Below are positions 1 to 5,396 of a stretch of DNA of 8,067 bases, one piece after another; the first letter of the stretch is position 1; the number at the start of each line of letters is the position of its first letter. The stretch is from Candidatus Peregrinibacteria bacterium. GTDB lineage: Bacteria; Patescibacteriota; Gracilibacteria; UBA1369; LOWO2-01-FULL-3. The translations under genes and the position numbers were made by a program. Under the pieces are notes generated by a model. The model searched no databases, was not told where the DNA came from, and was given only the letters and a program-made list of their open reading frames with translations. Location of the stretch: assembly GCA_014728975.1 (NCBI GenBank), contig WJKQ01000153.1, positions 1 through 8,067 of the forward strand. The letters are read 5' to 3'.

Positions 1-459
1 AGATAGATTATCGCCTATTGATGGATCGTAATCAGCAAGTTCTACGTAAGGCAGACCAAAATTTTCAGTTTCACCTATATACTCCCCTATTCTATTCCCC
101 TTTTCGTCAAGTTCGTAAGCCGGAGAAATTAAAGCAAGATTCCAATATCTGCTGTATGCGAATATTTCTCCTTCATAACGACAATCCGGAACAGTATATT
201 CATTATCGATCAAACAAATCCATAGGTTATTATAGGGCTCTTCTGTATTCATATCTAAAACGGTGTGTGCATTGGTTAATATCAGACCGTCAGCGCTTAT
301 CAAAAACCCTGTACCTGAAATTACATTTTCTTCGAAATCAACCGAAGAGAGATGAACTATGCTGTTTATGGTTTCAGGATAATTGAAAGCGGCGTTTGCT
401 TGTGAAACAGGCAAAATTAAACCTATCAGCGCGATCATGGACATAAAAAATTTTTTCAT
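1..459 (-). CDS. Secreted trypsin/HtrA-like serine protease, N-terminal part (cut by window edge)
   Basis: This reading frame opens at the ATG at 459-457 and stays open for 153 codons to the window edge, so the C-terminus is missing. Residues 1-23 look like a Sec signal peptide: a Lys-Lys start, a hydrophobic core, and an Ala-Asn-Ala cleavage site before residue 24. The mature protein would be exported. Residues 49-69 (SGTGFLISADGLILTNAHTV plus L) match the trypsin-like fold of the HtrA/DegP type, with the catalytic His at residue 65. The strand that normally carries the catalytic Asp (D-[IL]-A-L-[IL]) reads W-N-L-A-L-I, with Asn at 107. The active-site Ser region lies outside the window, so activity cannot be judged. 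The gene starts 20 bases after uvrC stops and has no own promoter or Shine-Dalgarno sequence that I can see, so it is probably co-transcribed with uvrC. An ATG at codon 6 is an alternative start, but it would remove the basic end of the signal peptide. The fold is fairly sure; the substrate is unknown. Confidence 0.85.
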   Translation of the reverse strand, partial: MKKFFMSMIALIGLILPVSQANAAFNYPETINSIVHLSSVDFEENVISGTGFLISADGLILTNAHTVLDMNTEEPYNNLWICLIDNEYTVPDCRYEGEIFAYSRYWNLALISPAYELDEKGNRIGEYIGETENFGLPYVELADYDPSIGDNLS

Positions 460-479
460 AATAGAAAATGGTTAAAATA

Positions 480-2612
480 TTATTTTGATTTCATATTTTT
501 TAAGTGTAGTTGTTTTTGATAGCTTATGGCAAATCTGTGTGCTTCATTTCTTGCTCTTTGCAGTAATTTTAAAGCTTCGTTATTGGATTTTAATATAATA
601 GGCGTCTTTTTATAGGGGATATATATTTTTTCGAGTTTCTTGGCAATCGCGATGTGAGGAATTTTTAAATTAAAATTTGCTAAAACTTTATTCGCTATGG
701 AAAGCTGTCCTTTTCCTCCGTCAATTATTATCAAGTCAGGTATTTTACTGAATGATTTATCTTTTTTATGTTTGTTTTTGTCATATACCAAAACAGCTGT
801 CTGTTCATGTTTCTTTTTGCATTCTTGGTTATGTTTTTCCAGTTCTTTTGGAATTTTTTTTATTTCTTCAAAACCTAAAACCATATAATAATCTTTTATT
901 TTTTCATTGCAGATAAGGTAGATCCTTTTATTTTTGGCTTTCTCTATTGCTTTATATAATAATTTGTGTCCAAGTTTTTTTCCTCTTTCATTTTCTGATA
1001 TCCAAAGGTTCGTAAGCTCTGTTACTTTGTTGGAACGTTCTTTTACCGCTATAAAACCGATTGTTTTTTTGTTTTTTTCAAGAATGAAAAATCCTTTATC
1101 CGTTTTGTTAAGATTGATATTGTTGTTTTTTTCTATAAATTCTTTATCTTTTTTTCTGGCTTTTTTGAATATATAATTTTTATGATGAATTTTTCTGCTG
1201 ATTTTATTAAATCTTCTTGTTAGGATTTCTTCCATTGATTTATAGTCATCGGGTTTATTTTTAACGGTCCGAATTTTAAATTTTCTATACATCGATTTAT
1301 CAGGTGCTCCGTTTGTAAAAACAATCATAGAACCTACGGTTTCAGTACCGCTTAAATGTGATATGTCGTAACATTCAATTCTTTTTAGAGGTTTATTCAG
1401 TTTTAACAGTTTTTGCAGTGTTAAAGCTGCCTGTTTTGTGTGATCATTTTCCAGCTGCCAGCTTGGTTTATTTCTATCCGCGAAAATTCTTGCGTTGTTT
1501 AAACTCATTTTAAGAAGTTTATCTTTTCTTCCAATTTTTGGAATTATTAATTTTATATTTTTATTTGATTTTGCTTTTATAAATTTTTGAATTTTATTTT
1601 TGTTATCAATTTCATGAGGAATTAATATTTCTATTGGAATGTCTGTAGCTATTTCGTAGTATTGCTTTAAAAATGCCTGAAGGACCTCTTTTTTTTCTGA
1701 TTTTTCTTCAATATCTTTTGCGCTTAAAATAAAATTTTCCTGACCTATGAGTTTTCCATCACGAATCTGAAATAAATTAAAATATGCCTTATCCTGAGTG
1801 ACGCAGTAATTTATAATATCTTTATCTTTAAGTGTTGGATCTGATATTTTTTGTTTTTCAAGAATATCTTTGATTTTTTGAATTTTGTCGCGTGTTTTTG
1901 CGGCTTTTTCAAAATTTTTATTTTCTGCAAATATTTTCATTTGGTTTTCAAGATCTTTTATTATTTCATCTGCATTTCCTTTAAGGAAATTTTCAACATT
2001 TTTTATTATTTTTTTATATTCTTCGGGAGTGCGTTTACCAATGCACGGCGCAACACATCTATTAATATAATAATCAATGCAGGGGTATTTTATTACTTTT
2101 CTTTCAACTTTAACTTTATGATCTCCGAGATATTTAATATCGAGTCCGCAATGTCTGAACGGAAATAACTTTTTAAGGACTTTAAAGGTTTCTCTTACTT
2201 TGTATGCGGAAGTTTTTGGACCTATATATTTTGCATTGTCTTTTTCCATTTTTCTGACTATTTGAATTGTTGGAAAATCTTCATCCGTAATTTTTATATA
2301 AACGTAATTTTTATCGTCTTTCATTAATATATTGTATTTGGGTTTTAATTGTTTAATTAAATTTGTTTCGAGGATCATTGCTTCAAGTTCGCTATCAACA
2401 GCTGTGTATCGTACGTTATCGGTTTTTTCCAATAGTTTTTGAGTTTTAATAGGATGTTTTTGATTTTTTTGAAAATAATATGAAAGACGTTTTTTTAGAT
2501 CTTTTGCTTTGCCGATATATATGACAACGTCGTTCTTATCTAGCATCCTATATACTCCCGGCACGTGCGGAGAGCTTTTTAACAATTCCTTTATTTCTTT
2601 TTTATCAAGCAT
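480..2612 (-). CDS. uvrC: UvrC, excinuclease ABC subunit C, with an inserted GNAT domain
   Basis: UvrC makes both incisions around a DNA lesion in UvrABC nucleotide excision repair. The protein is 710 residues. I chose the ATG at 2612 because the family sequence begins there; the frame extends further upstream, but only into the divergent gene. In order: a GIY-YIG nuclease (residues about 14-95; PGVYRM at 18-23, YIGKAKDLKKR at 32-42, catalytic Glu 82 in LETNLIKQLKPKYN); four cysteines at 155, 178, 186 and 190, matching the known UvrC iron-sulfur ligands; a UVR motif for UvrB contact (about 215-247); and the RNase H-like 5' incision domain. Its catalytic residues are present: Asp 416 (CYDISH), Asp 455/456 (PDDY), Asp 631 (IDGGKGQL) and His 692 (NEAHRF). 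Two oddities stand out. About 150 extra residues forming a GNAT acetyltransferase (about 469-621) separate PDDY from IDGG. The chain also ends 18 residues after His 692, without the usual C-terminal helix-hairpin-helix pair. No Shine-Dalgarno sequence is seen. The UvrC call is secure. Confidence 0.97.
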   Translation of the reverse strand: MLDKKEIKELLKSSPHVPGVYRMLDKNDVVIYIGKAKDLKKRLSYYFQKNQKHPIKTQKLLEKTDNVRYTAVDSELEAMILETNLIKQLKPKYNILMKDDKNYVYIKITDEDFPTIQIVRKMEKDNAKYIGPKTSAYKVRETFKVLKKLFPFRHCGLDIKYLGDHKVKVERKVIKYPCIDYYINRCVAPCIGKRTPEEYKKIIKNVENFLKGNADEIIKDLENQMKIFAENKNFEKAAKTRDKIQKIKDILEKQKISDPTLKDKDIINYCVTQDKAYFNLFQIRDGKLIGQENFILSAKDIEEKSEKKEVLQAFLKQYYEIATDIPIEILIPHEIDNKNKIQKFIKAKSNKNIKLIIPKIGRKDKLLKMSLNNARIFADRNKPSWQLENDHTKQAALTLQKLLKLNKPLKRIECYDISHLSGTETVGSMIVFTNGAPDKSMYRKFKIRTVKNKPDDYKSMEEILTRRFNKISRKIHHKNYIFKKARKKDKEFIEKNNNINLNKTDKGFFILEKNKKTIGFIAVKERSNKVTELTNLWISENERGKKLGHKLLYKAIEKAKNKRIYLICNEKIKDYYMVLGFEEIKKIPKELEKHNQECKKKHEQTAVLVYDKNKHKKDKSFSKIPDLIIIDGGKGQLSIANKVLANFNLKIPHIAIAKKLEKIYIPYKKTPIILKSNNEALKLLQRARNEAHRFAISYQKQLHLKNMKSK
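750..1208 (-). other. GNAT N-acetyltransferase domain inserted in the UvrC endonuclease domain
   Basis: This stretch encodes UvrC residues about 469-621, lying between LTRRF and IPDLIIIDGG. In ordinary UvrC those two motifs are joined by roughly 20 residues. The extra sequence follows the GNAT order: a basic helix (KKARKKDKEFIEK), a strand pair (GFFILEKNKKTIGFIAVKER, about 507-526), a strand (LTNLWI) leading to the acetyl-CoA pyrophosphate-binding loop E-R-G-K-K-L-G at about 542-548, a helix, and the closing D-Y-Y-M-V-L-G-F-E-E (574-583). The stretch after it, with KIPKEL and a single Cys, resembles the tail of some stand-alone GNATs. The loop keeps the R-G-x-x-x-G pattern, so acetyl-CoA binding is plausible. 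The substrate is unknown and activity is inferred. The frame is continuous, with conserved UvrC motifs on both sides, so this is not a frameshift or a merged gene. Confidence 0.88.
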
Positions 2613-2614
2613 GT

Positions 2615-2638
2615 TATTGTAATATTGTGACCTATTGT
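2615..2638 (+). repeat. Three copies of TATTGT in the uvrC/nucleotidyltransferase promoter region
   Basis: TATTGT occurs at 2615-2620, 2623-2628 and 2633-2638, so the copies are 8 and 10 bases apart. They fill most of the 44-base divergent gap. On the uvrC strand they read ACAATA and lie directly upstream of its start codon. They could be an operator or chance in AT-rich DNA; no palindrome supports a repressor site. Confidence 0.35.
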
Positions 2639-2651
2639 TTGTAGTATAATA
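2619..2651 (-). promoter_or_regulatory. Candidate -10 elements for uvrC
   Basis: Two weak -10 matches face uvrC. TATTAT (2651 to 2646) would start transcription near 2639 and give a leader of about 27 bases. It overlaps the opposing TATAAT almost completely. TATTAC (2624 to 2619) lies exactly six bases before the ATG and would give a leaderless mRNA. Neither has a good -35 box, so which one is used, if either, is open. Confidence 0.35.
2645..2650 (+). promoter_or_regulatory. Consensus -10 box (TATAAT) for the nucleotidyltransferase gene, leaderless spacing
   Basis: A perfect TATAAT is followed by six A residues and then the ATG at 2657. With usual sigma-70 spacing the A of the start codon is itself position +1, so the mRNA would have no leader. 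The best upstream -35 match, TTGTGA at 2625-2630, leaves only 14 bases of spacer and is doubtful. Confidence 0.65.
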
Positions 2652-2656
2652 AAAAA

Positions 2657-3385
2657 ATGCAAGAAATAGAAACCAAGTTATGGGCAAAAACAAAACGTTA
2701 TGTTCGTTTCTTACAGGCAGTTCCTTTTCTTAAAATGGTGGCTGTTTGTAATAATCTTGCCTTTGGTAAGGTTAACAAAAAAAGTGACATAGACCTTTTT
2801 ATTGTTGCAAAAAAGAACAGACTTTTTATTGTAAGAAGTTTTGTAACTTTATTTTTGCAAATTCTCGGTGTCAGAAGACATCACAAAAATATAAAAGCGA
2901 GATTTTGTCTTAGTTTTTTTATTGATGAAGAAAATCTGGATTTATCCAAGATCGCCATTAAAAATGATATTTACCTTGCTTATTGGATAAAAACCATGAT
3001 TCCTATAATAGAAAGAAATGTTTTTAAAAATTTTCTGGAAAAAAATAAATGGGCTGAGTATTATTTTGAAGATAAAAAGGAATTTTGGAATAATGAATAT
3101 AAAATTTTAAAAAAGTCCAAATTTTTAAATTTTTCACGAAAGATTTTTGAGATTATTTTAAACAGGAAATTTGGTGATTTTATAGAAAAAAGCTTAAAAA
3201 AATGGCAAATTAAAAGAGCAAAAAAGAAGATAATTTACGCGGGAGATAAATCCAGTATTATAGTTTCCGATCATATTTTGAAATTTCATAATATTGATCG
3301 TCGTAGAGAATACCGAAGATTATGGTATAGAAAACATGGAAAAGATTTGATTACTGATGAGAGATTTTCCCGGCTTTTTCCTTGA
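2657..3385 (+). CDS. Nucleotidyltransferase-fold protein of unknown substrate
   Basis: The 242-residue protein has the signature of the polymerase-beta-like (MNT) nucleotidyltransferase fold. G-K-V-N-K-K-S-D-I-D-L-F-I-V (37-50) supplies the metal-binding Asp 44 and Asp 46, and Asp 90 in the strand CLSFFIDEENL is a candidate third carboxylate. The preceding turn, normally G-S-L-A-x-G, reads N-N-L-A-F-G (32-37), so the conserved Gly-Ser is lost. The rest is helical and very basic, including KKWQIKRAKKK (181-191) and an Arg-rich end (RRREYRRLWYRKHGK); RNA or DNA contact is possible but unproven. No membrane segment is evident, so it is probably cytosolic. I recall similar proteins, annotated only as nucleotidyltransferase-domain proteins, from Patescibacteria. 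It has its own -10 box, diverges from uvrC, and its last 35 bases overlap the end of der. It is the only complete gene here that stops with TGA. The fold is likely; activity and substrate are not known. Confidence 0.85.
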   Translation: MQEIETKLWAKTKRYVRFLQAVPFLKMVAVCNNLAFGKVNKKSDIDLFIVAKKNRLFIVRSFVTLFLQILGVRRHHKNIKARFCLSFFIDEENLDLSKIAIKNDIYLAYWIKTMIPIIERNVFKNFLEKNKWAEYYFEDKKEFWNNEYKILKKSKFLNFSRKIFEIILNRKFGDFIEKSLKKWQIKRAKKKIIYAGDKSSIIVSDHILKFHNIDRRREYRRLWYRKHGKDLITDERFSRLFP

Positions 3386-4697
3386 TTTTTATACTTATTG
3401 CGGTTCCTTCAAATCCATATTTCTTACGGATTTCATTTTCAATAAATCTGGGGTAGGTAAAGTGAAGATTTTTAGCATTTTTAAAAAATAACAGAAATTT
3501 AGGAGGATCCGTATCCACCTGGCTTCCGTACATAAATTTGGGTTTTTTTATTTTTGAACTGGCAGGAAGGTGTTTTTGTGTTATTTTTTGCAAAAAGTCG
3601 TTAAGTTCCGAGGTTTGTATTCTTTTTTTTCTTTCATTTATAATTTTTTCAGCAATTTTAAAAATCTGGAAAATATTTTTTTTATTTTTTGCTGAAACAA
3701 ATACTACCGGTGCCCATGATAAAAAAGAAAATTTTCTCATTAATGACGAAATAATGTTATTTCTCATTTTTTCTTTTTCTTTGAACAGATCAATTTTGTT
3801 TACGACGATAATTAAGCCTTTTTCAGTTTCAAGTACCTGTTGCGCTATATGCGTATCCTGTTTTGTTATTCCCTCTCCGGCATCTATCAGAAGTACGACA
3901 ATGTCTGATCTTTCCAACGAATTAAGAGCTCTTAACGTGCTGAATTTTTCTATTCCTCTGCTTCTTTTTCCACGTTTTCTTAATCCCGCTGTGTCTATTA
4001 AATTGAATTTTTCATTATCATAAGAAATTTCTGTGTCCGTTACATCTCTGGTTGTTCCGGGAGTTTCCGAAACAATTACTTTTTCCGATCCAATAAACGC
4101 ATTGACAAGCGATGATTTTCCGGCATTAGGTTTACCCAAAATACAAATATTTATTAAATTTTCAGGAATCTCTTTTTTTCTTTTATTTATTTTCAGTTCA
4201 TCAAATTTTTTAATTATTTCTTTTTTAACTTTATCTATTCCGGTTTTATGAATTGCGGAAACGGGAATAGGTTTTTCAAATCCCAATTCATAAATATTGA
4301 AAATATTTTTTTCTATTTCAGGATTATCTGATTTATTTCCCACAAGGATTATATTTTTTTTTGATTTTCTTAAGATATTAGCAGCTGTAAAATCGTCAAC
4401 TGTAAGATTTTTACTAATATCAACCACAAAGAGAATTATATCAGCTTCATTTATAGCCGTTTTTGCCTGCGCCTGAATATCGGATTCAATATCTTTCTTT
4501 TTTCCATAAAATATTCCTCCTGTATCTACAAGAATAACTTCGTATCCATTCATTTCTGTCTTTTGTGAAACTCTGTCGCGTGTGGTTCCGGCTTCTTCAG
4601 CAATTACGGCATGACGTTTTCCAATAATACTGTTAAATAGCGTAGATTTTCCGACATTTGGTTTTCCAACTATTGCCACCGTCGGCGACGGATCCAT
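3351..4697 (-). CDS. der: Der (EngA), double-GTPase ribosome assembly factor
   Basis: Der is a GTPase with two tandem G domains, needed for late maturation of the 50S ribosomal subunit in the cytosol. All motifs are visible in 448 residues, a normal length for the family. G domain 1: P-loop GKPNVGKS (11-18), TTRD (38-41), DTGG (58-61), NKSD (121-124) and SA (147-148). G domain 2: GKPNAGKS (188-195), TTRD (215-218), DTAG (235-238), NKID (300-303) and SAK (335-337). A KH-like domain follows from about 353 to 441, ending in GFEGTAISIKIKEK. The ATG at 4697 gives only six residues before the first strand, as expected. There is no Shine-Dalgarno sequence, but a consensus -10 box lies about 27 bases upstream. 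Its 3' end overlaps the convergent nucleotidyltransferase gene by 35 bases. Nothing in the protein looks degenerate. Confidence 0.98.
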   Translation of the reverse strand: MDPSPTVAIVGKPNVGKSTLFNSIIGKRHAVIAEEAGTTRDRVSQKTEMNGYEVILVDTGGIFYGKKKDIESDIQAQAKTAINEADIILFVVDISKNLTVDDFTAANILRKSKKNIILVGNKSDNPEIEKNIFNIYELGFEKPIPVSAIHKTGIDKVKKEIIKKFDELKINKRKKEIPENLINICILGKPNAGKSSLVNAFIGSEKVIVSETPGTTRDVTDTEISYDNEKFNLIDTAGLRKRGKRSRGIEKFSTLRALNSLERSDIVVLLIDAGEGITKQDTHIAQQVLETEKGLIIVVNKIDLFKEKEKMRNNIISSLMRKFSFLSWAPVVFVSAKNKKNIFQIFKIAEKIINERKKRIQTSELNDFLQKITQKHLPASSKIKKPKFMYGSQVDTDPPKFLLFFKNAKNLHFTYPRFIENEIRKKYGFEGTAISIKIKEKAGKISHQ

Positions 4698-4723
4698 TTT
4701 TAAGATTTTAAAAAGTAATTATG

Positions 4724-4751
4724 ATTATATAGGATCAATTCAAATGAGCAA
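4724..4751 (-). promoter_or_regulatory. Promoter for der
   Basis: On the minus strand, TATAAT (4729 to 4724) is preceded, after a 16-base spacer, by TTGCTC (4751 to 4746), which keeps only the TTG of the -35 consensus. Transcription would start near 4717, leaving a leader of about 20 bases before the der ATG. The site interleaves with the opposing pilin promoter. Confidence 0.55.
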
Positions 4752-4767
4752 GATTTTATGGTATAAT
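4739..4767 (+). promoter_or_regulatory. Extended -10 promoter for the pilin-like gene
   Basis: TTCAAA (4739-4744) is a 4/6 match to the -35 box. It is followed 17 bases later by a perfect TATAAT (4762-4767), itself preceded by TG one base upstream (4759-4760), which is the extended -10 form. Transcription would start around 4772-4774, giving a leader of about 17-19 bases. A short AGG (4780-4782), eight bases before the ATG, is the only Shine-Dalgarno-like site near any start codon in the window. This is the strongest promoter I see here. Confidence 0.7.
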
Positions 4768-4790
4768 TAAAAGGTATTTAGGTATAAATA

Positions 4791-5396
4791 ATGAAATTAT
4801 CAAGACTTTTAATAACAAGCCTTTACGCAATTTTTTTGATAACTTTTTTGGGCGGAACGGTTTTTGCGCAAGGAACTGTTTTACCGGAAACAAAGTATAA
4901 AGAAGTTTCGGAATGCGAGCTTATTATGAATTATGTTAATACACATATTAAGGGATCGGAAGTCGAAATAGAATTTATTGAAGGTGCTGAAGAGTTTGTG
5001 GGACCTACTCAGCCTTCGGAAGATACCGGATGTGCAGGATATGGTTTATCAATAAAAGAATTAATTGCAAGAAGAGAATGTATAGATAATGTTCCTGGAA
5101 TGGAAGGTGCTGTTGTCACCGGTAACGACATTCTTGGATGCGCTATTATGACCGGTGATATAAAAATTTGGATGATACCTTTTTATATCAGGTTTTTCCT
5201 TGAATTTATTATTGGGATAGCAGGGCTTGTGGCAGTGGGCGGTATAATTTATGGAGGATATCTATACCTTTTTGCGGGACTTACTGAAGATAAAGATAAA
5301 GGTAAAAACGCTATAAAAAACGGTATAATAGGTTTAATACTAACGTTGACCGCCTGGGGTATTGTAAATGTAGTAATTGCTCTTGTTACAGGTTAA
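4791..5396 (+). CDS. Secreted membrane protein resembling VirB2/TrbC-type (T4SS) pilins
   Basis: The 201-residue protein has a signal peptide (residues 1-26, Val-Phe-Ala before Gln 27). Next comes an extracytoplasmic region of about 105 residues, acidic in its first half, with four cysteines (42, 81, 97, 117). Two transmembrane helices close the chain, at about 135-162 and 175-200. They are joined by a short charged loop (LTEDKDKGKNAIKNG), and the first contains the small-residue run G-G-I-I-Y-G-G-Y. This tail is the usual pattern of the VirB2/TrbC and T4SS_pilin families common in Patescibacteria, whose helices pack into conjugation-type pili or secretion channels. The long Cys-bearing N-terminal region is more than a bare VirB2 pilin has; the even number of cysteines suggests two disulfides. 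No VirB4, VirB6 or other secretion gene is present, so the role is inferred from topology alone. It has its own extended -10 promoter, and its last 11 bases overlap the convergent glycosyltransferase gene. Confidence 0.75.
   Translation: MKLSRLLITSLYAIFLITFLGGTVFAQGTVLPETKYKEVSECELIMNYVNTHIKGSEVEIEFIEGAEEFVGPTQPSEDTGCAGYGLSIKELIARRECIDNVPGMEGAVVTGNDILGCAIMTGDIKIWMIPFYIRFFLEFIIGIAGLVAVGGIIYGGYLYLFAGLTEDKDKGKNAIKNGIIGLILTLTAWGIVNVVIALVTG

Noticed and set aside
18..386. Plus-strand open frame of 122 codons
   Set aside because: It is antisense to the secreted protease, whose minus-strand frame has a clear signal peptide and the T-N-A-H active-site motif. The plus-strand protein has no recognisable domain.
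2613..2693. Upstream extension of the uvrC frame by 27 codons
   Set aside because: It runs through the divergent promoter region into the nucleotidyltransferase gene and encodes a Phe/Tyr-rich stretch not found in UvrC. The family start fits the ATG at 2612.
3383..3385. TGA possibly read as glycine, as in Gracilibacteria
   Set aside because: No gene here contains an internal in-frame TGA, and read-through would add only a short tail without sense. The standard bacterial code fits.
3538..4023. Plus-strand open frame of 161 codons
   Set aside because: It is antisense to der, whose motifs are complete. The Phe/Ser/Leu-rich product is typical of a shadow frame in AT-rich DNA.
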